Assembly: GCA_022885665.1 (NCBI GenBank)
Contig: JAGQDJ010000028.1
Coordinates: 434,001 to 498,000, forward strand
Origin: Triops longicaudatus
Taxonomy: Eukaryota; Arthropoda; Branchiopoda; Notostraca; Triopsidae
DNA length: 64,000 bases
Direction: 5' to 3'
Both the position numbers and the translations under genes were made by a program. Positions 47,201 through 59,900 of this stretch are shown here, piece by piece. Under the pieces are notes generated by a model. That model did not search any database, had not been told where the DNA came from, and worked only from the letters and a program-made list of their open reading frames with translations. The stretch's first letter is position 1. Every line of letters begins with the position of its first letter.

Positions 47201-49019
47201 CAAAATATGTTTAATTAAACACTCAATTCGAAAAATGATTATTAAAGGATAAGAAATATTTACAGAAGCTTTAATACTTACTTTGCTACAATATTTACAA
47301 CAGCTACGCGAACTTATACCACACTATCGAATCACCCAAACAGCACAGTGGCAGTATGGTAATCAGACCAAGTGTGTGTATGACTAGCTCAGCACTAGAG
47401 AGCGTGCGAGGTCGTCTTAATGACGATACTGCATTTTCCCGGTGGAAATACATTGCAGCACTGTGCCCAGCCGATTCCCAAAGATATACTGTACACCTAT
47501 TTCACTCACCGACTTCGCTATCATATTACTCTATTTCACAGTGACCTAATAAGCTTCACCGGAAGAACCCAAAACGTGCATTAGCCAATCCGCTTTTAAC
47601 TATAGCTTCCCGCCGAATTTGTAAACTTTTATAAAGGTAGAAAAAATGTAGACTACCCTTAATGTGGTACAGGAGGTGCTGGAACTTCGTAATATCCTAA
47701 ATCTTCTGGCAAAATTTGTCTTTTATGTGACATTCTGAAGGATCCATTTTGTACAACGAGATTTTTTTGCGGTTGATTAAAACTTTAAGGCATACATATT
47801 TTTGCGAGCAACCTTGAATTCATAAGTGCATTTTGTGCAATTGCCTTTGAACTCCAGGTGACCCTTTGATTACTTCAATCTCCGTCTGTCAAAATTGGTT
47901 TCCTGTGTGAGGAAAAGCTTGTTTCTAGGATTGTTTGATAATGTTCTTTCTGAGAACTGTTCGATAATTCGAGAATGTTAAATTCGTGAGCCTAAATTTG
48001 GCCCAACAATTAAATCTAGATAGATGCGCTCCGCTCCACTTTCTAGTTACGTAATCAGTTTAAAAGGAAACACAAACTTAAAACATTGGCACTTGAAATG
48101 TGTTAAGTACTTTAAATAAACAGCAGAGGCTTCTGCTTTCTGAAATTTCAAGCTGAGCTTTACTTTACTTTCCATCTTTTCAATAGTAAGTCATACTTGG
48201 AGCCGTTTTTGGAACAAGGATTTTCAGATTTTATTTTTTACGATAAGTATATTTATTATAAGCGACTTTGACGGCAAGAAAAAAGCAGTTCAAACTGTTT
48301 AGAAAAAGTTTAATATTCTTAGCTACAGAACAGTTGTAAGAAATGCTTCGTATGTCGACTAGAAGGGGAATGTCCCTTTCAGCAAACTGTATCTACGAAG
48401 GTCAAAATTTTGTTCGAACGCATCTAATTTACACATTAATTGTTTAAAATTCAAACGACCTTCAAAACCTTATCGTATGTTCAACTTTACCGATAAAATA
48501 CACTTTGGGAAAACGGAACCTTATTCGCAAAAGCGTGAATGTGATCTTAATTTTGTAATAAGGTGGTTTGTTCCACAGTGGCTTCATGGGCTGTAGTCGA
48601 GCATTGACTAATAAAGGTGTCTGTTACATCTCGGTTGAAAAATTTTAACTGTCTGTTTGTGAAAGCTAAGAATTTGTGGGACACACTTGAAATTCTTATT
48701 ATATGTATCTTGTATAACTTTGTTTGTCCGTGTATTGTTTAAAGACGAGCTGTCAGCATAGCGTCACATGATTATCTAAGCTTTTCTTTACGTTACAGTC
48801 ACTCAGCACATTGTCTCTATAATTAATGGGACCTTTTCGAAGTCCAAGTCTGTCAAAAGAAGCGTTGTTTATTTTTCAAGAAACTACGACTTCGAAAGTA
48901 TCGAAGCATTACTCTTGGGTTTTTCTGCGTCGTGCATAAATAATAGAGAGGACAGTTGTCTTCCTGACAAGCATTTCAGAGGGTATTCTTCAGTAACCTT
49001 CAGGACCATATTACGGTTC

Positions 49020-49045
49020 GGGGTGCAGGGTTCGTGGGTTGAGGG
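49020..49045 (+). other. Potential G-quadruplex
   Basis: Four G runs (GGGG, GGG, GGG, GGG) are separated by loops of 4, 5 and 4 bases, ending GAGGGTTAA. This fits the canonical G3+N1-7 rule. No adjacent gene is known. Confidence 0.65.
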
Positions 49046-52000
49046 TTAATATGCAATTTTCTTGGACTTCGTCGTGTACTTATCAGTGTCCAGTACCTTT
49101 ATTCAGTATATAATTAAGATTTGGAGTTCAAGTCCCCTATATATAGCCTTCGTAAATTGTCATTTACTTACAAACTTGCTTAAAATCTGCTTTGCACCTT
49201 CAGCAAAATCGACTACGAAAAAAAAATTACTGATCGTGCTTTATAATATTTCTTCATTAGTGTACACGCACACCGTATAAGGTACCAGAGGGGAAGACAA
49301 ATTTACCTCCTCAGCACATAATATCACTCACGAATATTCGTAATAACTGTACCTTGTCATTGGTTGAAATTACTTCCGTGACAAAGTACGGGTGAACACT
49401 TTACCCTTTGATATCTCAAGGACATCTTATCTTAAGAGGCAGCCAAGAGACTTTCCGAAGTACACGGCAGAGCTGGAAATTAGTACTACGAATACGTCAG
49501 AGATGTAAACAAATGAAAAAAAAAAATCGTGTCACATTGAAAATCTAACGTGACCTCGTGCGCGAGAGAGGGTCTTTTGTTTATAAGACCGCCAGTGTTA
49601 TCCAAACAAGTCACGTTACACACATTAGAACAGTAGTACTCAGGTAACTTTACCCCGGGGTAAAAGTACCAAGTTTCCCCAGAAACGGGACCGCCGCGTT
49701 TGTACCATTCCGTGGCAGTTAAGTTTAGGTTGAAGTACGCCGCACGATGACAGTTCAAGTTACTTCAATGTGGCGTAGTGTGAAGAGATAACACGTGAAC
49801 ATTTCCTTTTTTTCTTACGAAGTATCGCAGCTAAAAAGCACGCCTGACATACTTGGGGAATCGTCGTAAAAATAACTGCATTGTTGAAGTAAAATCCAAG
49901 CTATAATAAACCAGCTCGTTGGCCTTAGTACCGGATTGAACGGGTGATTCCGAGTTGTTAAGTGAAAAAAAGATCATAAAATCCCAGGAAGTAAATATAA
50001 GTTTGTTATCGAGAAATCAGTTGTCTCCCGGTGACAACGTAAGTACGGAATACATCGGTTCGATACTCGTACGAGGAAAACATTTTGCAGATTGATGGCT
50101 TGTTTCTCCAGAACAATTGGAAAAAAATACTCGTACATTAGCTTTTTTTATCAATTTACCGAGCCAGCGAGAAAAAGTGTGGTGTTCTGCAATTGAACAA
50201 AGGTCAAAGACTCAACTTGCCTCTCGGTGGACTTGTAAAACCTTCCACTTTCCCACCCACCTCCGGTACTTGTGCGTTCCGCTTGGGCTGAAACAGGTCC
50301 CAAGTGATGTGGTTGGAGCCCTTTAATGAGGATTGATGGAATGCTCAGATTGAAAGATTACCCCTTCAAAATTAAAAAGATCTGTTACGTACAATGTAAG
50401 AATAAAAGCTGTGATAGGGAAAATGTAATAAGGCTAACGTGTAAAGAAAAGAAAAACTACTCAGACAGATAGGTCCGTAGATAGGGAACGTCAACCGTTG
50501 AGAAGAGTGACACTTTCTTCCATAAAAAAGAAAAGCGAGGGAAACATACTGTCGAAAGAAGGATCATTTCCATTCAACTGCCTTTGGCCACCTCGTATTG
50601 TCCCAGTCTGGAAACCCGTGAAGTACGTTTCATCAGGATTCAATCCACGCCAGGACCTTTAACAATGTGCTCGTTTCTATCCGACGGAAAAAAGTGTCCG
50701 GAAGGCGATACTGAAGTATTGTTGTCCACCGGATAAAAGGGCAGCGAACACGAATTCCCTCCATATCCTTCTTGAATTAAGATCCTTGTTTATGAACACG
50801 TGTTTCTTTCACTTGTATCAAGTAACATTAATACACAAAACCCAAGAGGAAAGGCGGACGCTCACTAACTAGGAAACTTGTAATATAACAATAACTACTT
50901 CTCAGGAGCTCTGGATAGTGCCGAAAAGGACAAGAACGTAGCTAGAAGGGTAGTTGAAGCGTTCCGACTAATTATGTTGGAAAAGGGGCAGACGCAGTCT
51001 CTTTTGGCTCTTCATTTACTTAGTCACAGCTTCTGACTTCCGTTCTGGCTAAACTTCTCCAATGAGCGTGGCCGACTTAACAGAAACCCTACGGTTTAGT
51101 TCGTAAACTAGCGCTGCGTTTCTAACAATATCTTACTCACTGCAGGGTTGTTACAGAAGCACGCTAGATTTGTTTTTATCTCCATAAAAAGGGCCCGATG
51201 TATTGAGATCCTTCCCCATTCATCCACGACACTGAAGGAAGAGAGAAAAAACAAGTAATCAGTAGCTTAGAAGAAATTGTTCTCCAACCGCTCACCTAGG
51301 ATCCGATTGATAAAGCGCTTTTTCAAGTGTGTTGTTGATACTGGATATGGACAGCTCAAACCTTAAGAATGGAGCCAACGACAGATGGAAGTGCGACGAA
51401 GCGAGCCGCAGAGTAGCCTACAATTAGTGGATTCACTTAAGACGAGATTACTACATTGTCTTGACATTTCAGCTGTTTTCTCTTTTATTAGGGAGCTATA
51501 CGGTAACTAAGGTAATGAAAGACTTATTAATTTGAAACAAATTTCAGTTCATTCTAGTAATTTTTCTTTAGAACAATCAGGAGAAACGATTCGCCCTAAT
51601 TGAAATATGTATTGATGCTCTTTTTGCAGTTTATTAAGCAATGATGCACACATATAGTGCTTCAACGTTTGTCTCAGCAATCTGATGTTTAATTCTTGAT
51701 GCCTAATTAGCTTTGCCAACATTGTTGGAGGAAAGGAAACACAAAAAAGGTAAAAAAGACCATAGAAATGTCAGCCGACGGTTATTTGCGATTGCCAAAG
51801 TCTTTAGCTCGTTAAAAGGAAACGGAGAAAGGGTAAAAAGGAGAAAACTTACAGGGGTAAAAAGGACTTCCAGAAATAAGGCGGTTCAGATTCGGCAAGC
51901 AATTCATGACTCAAGAAGCGTTGGAGGTTGAGGAAATCGAAAGTTCAGGGTATATTGCCCTACCAGGAATTTACGATCGTTCACTAAGCGGCTTGATGAG

Positions 52001-53810
52001 CTAGTGCTAGAAAATCGTTATATATGGCAGGTCGGCAAGCCCAGAACATTACGCAACAACTTGTACTCACTTTAGCTGGCTGACCTACAAACGAGAAGGA
52101 ATTATTTATTTTTTTCGGGCAAAACGTCGTAAAATTACTATACGCGGTTAATCGTAACATTTCTGGACAACATGCTACGGGTGATTTACTTACAAGCCTA
52201 CCAAGCACGCAACCGACTCGAGAGCGCTAAAGGAAGTCCCGATTTCTGTTCGGGTTCTAATATTCCTCAAAGTTGCACATGTATAATGGAGCCTTCAAGA
52301 GCTAGGATCCAAGTTGGGTATTAACGCGTTGTTCATTGGGTTAAATGTATACCTCTCATGCGTATGGGCCACACAATGGCCGTAGAAGCGAAAGACAAAG
52401 AAATTAGAACAAGCCCTGTCAACAAAAAAGTTCTTGCCAGTTAAGTATACAGTCCTTTTATCCGCTAGTTACGGAGGCAGCCAGTATTTTGACGGGACGC
52501 CCACCCATTACAGGCTTGTCAGCCTTTGAGACGAATGTGGCGTCTAGGGGGTTAAAAAGCCTTTTCACAAGTCGGCAGCTCGATGAGACACGGCACAAAA
52601 AGCTGGACTTGTCGCTTCAGGTCACAAAAAAACTGTTCTACTTACCAATCTGAGACTCTATGTTAAATTGGAGAGTTTCTGTAGCATTATTGTATGAATT
52701 TAATTTTTCAGAACTAAAGGCCTTCCGGTTTTCCTGAGACACGAAGCTAGGACTGGGCCGTAAGCCACACACTTCAATTAGGAAACCGACCGTGTTGGTA
52801 ACTGTTGCTAAACTTCGTTAGAACTTGAATAAGCGAAATACACCATTGTTCACGAGATGTTTGCAAAAGAACACAAAATAAGAATAACGCAATCACTTGG
52901 ATGTAGAAGAAAAAGCATTCTACTGCCTATGCTTGCCGTCGTTAGCTCCAATTGCGCATGAGCCAGTTCTGGCGTCGCACAAGTTACATAGTAAAGTATC
53001 CGGCAAGTACTTCTAAAACTCTAAGCCCGACGACCTCAGTGAGTCAGCGACTTCGTTCAAAACGAGGTCCAACAGTCCGTGAGATTTCATCAAAAAGGTT
53101 CTGAGTTTTAAAGAATGGTACATTATTCGCCGTTGCCCTTCGTTATCCAGGAAACCTTAACGTCCATTTCAGTTAGAAACGATACAGTCCTTATGGATGA
53201 CCTATGTGTATTAATGGTTGTGGGAGACCAGGTTAAACAAGTATATAGTTTCTATCGCTTCAGTGAGCTAGCATAGCGTGACTCGAAATTAGTGGCGTGA
53301 CGGAAGCTATTGCTAGCAACGTAACAAGTTTTTCGCTAGCATAAGCCAAGTAAACGATCGTTTGTGCAGCAAATAACGCGTTCAAAGGTGTTCCGAAAAC
53401 TACTTACAATCTCGACAGTCCAATGGAGTTGAAGGAAAGTGTGGCTGACGTCCCTTCTTACTAACTTCGGGAGAAAGTTTCTTTCGTCTTCAAAGGGAAA
53501 AAATAAACTAGGATTACGTTTGGGCCTGACACAAGTCTCTGGTTGATGTAGAAATTCCCGACAAAATTTTGAAAGTTTTGATGTGTGCGTTATTTGAGTA
53601 ATGGTGATCTGCGGACGTCACGAAGTGGACCTACTTAAGTTCATGTCACCGTCTTTTCTTACTTACATTTGACATGAAGTATTCCGGCTTGTTCTAAAGG
53701 TTATCAAGTGTTTCTACCAACAATACATATTGATCTAGCTGTGTGCAGAACAGCAATCAATTCGGTAAAGCTTACAGTTTCGAACCGTAAAATACCACAA
53801 AACTACAGGC

Positions 53811-53916
53811 ATGGCTATTGGCCTTCTCCTAAGTTTCTGCGTTCTGTTATGCACCTGTCGGATTAGCGGGATGGCAGTCGCACCGGAAATCATGTGGAGA
53901 TACTTCCTACTCATAG
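53811..53916 (+). CDS. Candidate first exon encoding a signal peptide
   Basis: ATG at 53811 opens MAIGLLLSFCVLLCTCRISG and continues to a good donor, CATAG|GTAAGA. The hydrophobic core followed by small and polar residues fits a secretory signal. No convincing second exon was found downstream, so this is only a candidate. Confidence 0.22.
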
Positions 53917-56900
53917 GTAAGAATATTGCTGAATAGAAAACTTAACTAATTCTTTCGTAGCAGAAAATAATTTTGTTATTTAAGAAAAATAGAACTAAAG
54001 ATAAATAAATAACTAATTCTTTTGCACTTCGGTGTGCTGCAATTACAGATAAAATACAGAACAGACATCATTTCCTGCATCATAAGTTTGATTTGCATAA
54101 TATAAAGGCACCACTAAATTCTTTTCGACTTCTGTGCAACAAAGACATTTCGCAATACTTCGCCTTTGTTTCACCATATTACTCATCTATTCGGTGCTGC
54201 ACAGAGATTTTGACATTAGTAAGGTTCGGTTTGAAATCAAAACTGCTGATTTAAGCATTTCCTTGTATTTAACGTTATGAATCAAACAATAGAAACTTAT
54301 ATAGGAAAGAATGTCACGTAAATATATCAATTCTCTACAAGGAATGGTACAATTAACTTTCTTTCACACAATGAAAAGTTGTTCATGATCTTCAAGTACG
54401 TTAGAAGTTACTCGACACTCAAGCTGCAATAATTCAATTAAAAGTTTATACTTTCTTCAAACTAGAACTTGCTTAACACTTGGCCAGACCTTGTTCAAGT
54501 TAAGTGTACACGTATAGGAAATATTTCTTATTTAAAAGATTCAACTTATCCCAAGTTTAAACGTGAAGCGAATATCTTGGTCCATTTTTTACTCTATTTT
54601 TAATATTTCAACAATAAATACTTTACTCAAACGAAGAATTTGACGTGTAAAAATTCTAGACATATGCATCAGTGAGGTAAAGGGGTATGAATAACTTTTG
54701 CTACTCTGATTGCACAAACGTTGTCTAACAAGTAACTTTGTGTATACAGCGTTATCAAGTCAAAACTTGTGCTGTGTAATTGTAGAGTTGAGGTGAAGAT
54801 AGTATTGTCATGTGTAACAGGAAGCAAGGAAATCGCAACGAGATGAATGACTGCGATTGGTGGTAACCTATTCACAATATACTGCGGCAAAGACACGCAC
54901 AGTTGCAGTGCTAAAATTTTAAGTTATTGTATTAATAATAGAAAAAATCAAACAAGTGAGCAAAGGGAGCACATACTTGAGGATAAAACGTTACACATGG
55001 TGAAACGTACTTGAAACCTCTTCACCGGCTCAGCATATCTATTTTTCTTCAGGATAAGAATGCAAAGGGGAAATAGGTCGAAAGTATCTCTCACCATGTT
55101 CTACTGTAAGGCAAAGAATAAAGCTAAAAATCCAACTTCAGTCCAACCAACGAACTTTCCCCTCCCTTGAGGAGCATTGCGTCTCGACAAGGAAGGATGA
55201 GGAAATGGGGGCGAGTCTGGAAAGAGTAACTTCGCTTTGCAATATTAGTGAACCGCGCGACTGGAAAGGTAGAGAAATAAGCACATAACATCCGTTAGAA
55301 GTAATGCTGTTATTATTATCGGTCTGTTTTGTGAGAATTGCTTTTCTTTTCCAGTTGACATTTGATCGTTAATAATAACGCAAACAACGAGTGGAGGGAC
55401 AAGACGCCAAAATTCTTCCGTTCTTAAGACACTACGATCAATAGTCATTAGTAACAATGTCTCTTCGTCTTAGGCAATATTATAAATTTCTTGTGTGTTC
55501 TAAAACGTCGAGTCCGGTTTCTTAAGACAATTATTCTTAATGGGAACTAATTTAACATAAATATGATAGTTTCAACCTGAACTATAACCATTCCTTAGAT
55601 CTAGCGGCCACTCTCATTAAGCAAAATGAAAGTTAAAAGCCTCAGTATGAATAAAAAATCAACGTGGAGTGAGCGTTTATTGTTGCCGTCTTATTATTTC
55701 AGCCCATGATTCCAAACGTGAATAGTTGGTTATATTAATGTATTCAGTATCTTGATCGGACACCCCGATTACATTTTTACCCCATATAAAAGCAAGTATT
55801 CCCCAAAGTGAAAAACCTCTTTTTTTACAATGTGTCAGTCCAGCTAGATAAGCTTATGAAAGTTATTTCTATATGATGTCTGATTCATAACGCAAATAAA
55901 GCCAATGAAACGGCTCTCCAACTGCTTTTCTTTTTTTCACGGCAAACCTAACTTACGGTGGCCCGTAACTATGAAAGCTCATATCTCGAATGCCAGGATG
56001 AAATACATCAGCCACAGTCGTTTTCCCCTAGAAACCTGCATTCCGGAATACGGACTTACCATGGGTAAAGCAAAGCAAGATTGGTCTATGCAATCGTCAT
56101 AACTAGTGAACTTTCAGGGAAACCATGTCGACAGAGAAAAGCGTAAGGAACACTATATCGTTACACTACTAATGGATTCTGCGGAAGGATGATAATACGG
56201 AAGCATCAGACCGGAAACGGGACTACAACTCATATGTTACAGATCAAGATTTTCTCTTCGACTCCAAGGCCAAAAAGCGTTTTGCATATTCCATTTACTG
56301 TAGCTTTTGTTTGCTAGCGGGTACAACCCAAACTTCAACCATAGCGACAGTAGTACACAAAAAGCGCTTATTTCCATTTATATCTAGCCAATGGAAATCT
56401 ATTCCCCAAAGAATGGCGCTCGCAAGTTCTATTCCGATTCCAGCATCTTCTATTATAAAGGTAGCTACGTGATGGTCCTGGCTCTGTTTTGGCTGGCATT
56501 TTTTCTTTTTCTTTTTTGTCAGATTAAAAATCTGCTATGCAGCTTGTATACCTTACCCTAAGAAACGTGTACTTAGCGGATAATGATGATCTTTTGGTCC
56601 AAGGAGAAACTTTGATGGATAAATGGACTTCTTCACTTGTACTTACTTTTGCAACCGAGCGTCAAAAGCTCCTTCGCCTCAAGGTACGCTTAATACTTGG
56701 AAATGTTAAGTTAGTCCCTTGGGGGCAAAAAAATGTCCCAAGTTCAGATTATAAGGTATAACTTAGTAACTGCAGAATTTAGATTCGTTTATGAAAACTA
56801 AAACCTGGTAAAAACTGTTAACCTTAGTGGAGTTTTTTCTTTAGCAAAACATTTCTTTACTCGTACCTTGGCTCTGTAACAAGAAAGAGAAAAAAGCTTG

Positions 56901-59900
56901 GAAGAAAAAAGCAACTCGCATCCCAATCTACCGCCACATTAGCTGTGTTTTTATGGCATAAAGGTGCTTTGCTTCCCACGTCTTCAATACTGAGATTAGC
57001 TTTTTAGGATAGTGGGCTTGATCTGCTGCCTCGTCTCTTAGTCGTCCGAGAAAAAGGACGAAAAAAAAACTTGGAATCTTTTTAGAAACACCCTCTGATA
57101 TATATAACACAGGCCCATTCCTTCTCCTTTTGCTTTCATCTCTTGTAGAACAATTCCGATAGTCTGGTGCTCGTGCGAGTTGCAATATGTTTATGTCTCG
57201 ACGAAATATAGAAATCCTCGCAACAAATCAAATGCTTGCAAAAACAATTTATCGAGGAGAAGAAAAATACTATTTGTGAATCACGATCATAGCATGCTTG
57301 CTGCTGTTTACTTGCAGGAAGAACAGAAAGCTGAATTCCTGCTGTTATTTTTATAACTCCTTGCAACTGTTTTCTCGCTGGAAAAATTGCGACATCCTTC
57401 CACTAATTCACCCTTGAGACTCCGCAAACATGCAACAGAACGTTGCCTCGATGACAGCTGCAGAAAAAAAGTGAGACTTGACCATTGTCAGGGCGAAAAA
57501 ATCCTTGGCGTACACAAGGAGTAAGACATAAGAAAAAAAGTGAAAATAAAATAAAACAGCTGTCCTCGCAACTTCTATGTGGAAAGGGACAATGGTCTCC
57601 CAGCCAAATCCCATTATACCCAAGCCAGTAGCATAATTCGGAAAGCGAGGACGGCCAGATATCCCATTTAAGACATCGGTAGTACCTCTAGTAGCTCGTA
57701 GATACTGGGTCGCGGGTGGGCTAGACGGCGCTTCTCTCCAATGGCAGGCCTGTGCGAAAAACGTTCGGCTTTGAGACTCCCCCGTTTCCACCCCTCCTCG
57801 CTTCCTTTGTTTTTGCCTTGAAAACTTACATCGTCCGGGCAAACCTGAAGACCGTTTTATTTCGTTCTAATCCCGCTAACTTTCATGCCTGAACGTGATC
57901 CTACCAGCGTCTTATAGTGCTTTACCGTGCTACATTTAAGTATCCCTCTCTAGAAATAGCGTCATTTGACCTTTTTGATGGAAAGCAAGTCAGTTCCGAC
58001 GTTATTAAGTTGGGCTGAGTAGGCGTGGAAGGACACAACTATGCTTTATGGACCCCTACAACCGCCATGTTTTTCTGCATAGTGCAATAATCAATCGAAT
58101 GAAATGCCCAACAAAGGAACAACTTATGCTACCCATTTTCCAGCAAAATGACCCAAAACCCTTTTTCCTATCTGTGATCTACGACGAAGTTTCAAATCGC
58201 TTGCTTGCCTGTTTTTCTGGAATATTCAACGAAACTTTCTCTGCTTTAAGGAAGAGATCGGTTTAAGAAATTTCGTCGCAGATTGCATTTTTATATGAAA
58301 AATTTTGTTCAGCTGAATCGGCAAGTTAATCGTGAGACAAAAATTCCTATTTATAGGATGCCACTGCGAGGCTCTAGAAGGTTCATTCATCAAATCTTTT
58401 GTACAAAACCAATTACCTGATACAATTTCAAAGATCTTTTTCTTCAATTTTCTTTGAAAAGTAGAAAAAATGAAGACTGTACAGCTATCGGGTGTAAAAA
58501 ACACGTGACACTCTTTTTTTTGCTGATCTTTTAATAACTAAAGGAAGAGCACAAAGGTTAGAACAAATAATCACCCAACTTTGGAATTTATGACTGTACG
58601 AATTCTTTCAGGCTAGAGCAGAGGTGGACGTCTGAAGATTGCTGGAAGACCAGGACTTTTGGTAGTTATTAGAATCATACGCTGTGAAAAATGTACCAGG
58701 TACAATGCTAAAGCTGTGCTTAATTTTTCCTCTTCCAATCTCTTCTCCTCTTGCGCTTGAATAAATAAATAAGCCTAAGCATCTCGGTGGTGCGCAGAAA
58801 TAGTAAAGTGCAGTTTTATTCGCACGGATTTAGGTTACCTTTTATTTTTTCGGACTCCAGGCAGCACTATTAAGTTTGATAAAGCAAGCTGCGGAGTTAA
58901 TGTCTGTGCTTAAAGTTACAATAATATGAAAACATGCTATAAGTACTCAATTATAGCTTCCTGGTGAACGCAATTAACCGGAACCTGCCGGCCGAGTCTT
59001 AGTAGAGTTAATTTATTGCGGTGTTTCAGCTTAACTGTCTGCTGGGCAACAGAGCAGCGCGCAAAACTCTACCTATACCATGTAATATTCTCCAGCGCCT
59101 TGAAACCATACATACGTTGTTTCAATTAATTGCAGTTGCCAAGCAGCTTTATTAATGACCGAGACTGCTAAAAATGGCAAAAAGCTGTTTGAAATTTAAA
59201 AGCAGTTGCTCTTAAATGCAGACAATTTTTACTTTAGTTTTTCTACTTCTTTTTAAAGAAGCAAACAAAAGTTTGATACAAGCCTGCCACAGGAACAACA
59301 ATCTAAGGATTCGATAGTGACATTGAAGCTGACGGCTATTTACGTCGGTACTGTTTGAACCACTCTAATTTGATGTGACTGTGCTCCTTGCGGAGCTTTA
59401 GGATTTTGGAAGAAAGAACTGCTGACCGTCTTATTCAAGTTAGCCTTAATACCGTCTTAGTATGACGAATAGGGCCAAAAAGGAAGAACAGAGGATGGAC
59501 AAAATCATTCAATTGTGTAGACTTAAACTGAAATATAGGCCTCTGAAGTTAAAATACAAAATTTTATCCGATACGTATAAATCCAGTCAATACTGGGAGG
59601 AATAGTTTTTTTATCTTCTTTTCTCGCGACTGCACGGTGCGTTTAAGTTTGTCTTTAACCTTTCTTTCCAACAATAAAATGCTCTTTAGACCCATGAAAT
59701 TCTTCATAGAAAGCAAATTTGTTTTAAAATTTGCTGCGAAAAACTACATTACTCGATGTGGCACAGATGCTATGAAGTGCCAACGATGAATACAGTATCC
59801 AACTGTTTATTGCATCGAGCGTTGTCGCGTTCCGTGACAGATTCTTTTCTTTTTTTTCTTGCTTCATAATGTATTCTGTGGCCTCTCAAACCTCAGTATT

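Noticed and set aside
49486..49758. 90-codon minus-strand Cys-containing ORF
   Set aside because: No signal peptide, no clear Cys spacing and no flanking exons.
56537..56695. Plus-strand ORF MQLVYLTLRNVYLADNDDLL... followed by a GTACGC donor
   Set aside because: Somewhat coding-like, but no partner exon on either side and no recognised relative.
57408..57842. 144-codon minus-strand ORF
   Set aside because: No homology, unusual composition and no supporting splice sites; consistent with a chance ORF in a 21-kb region.
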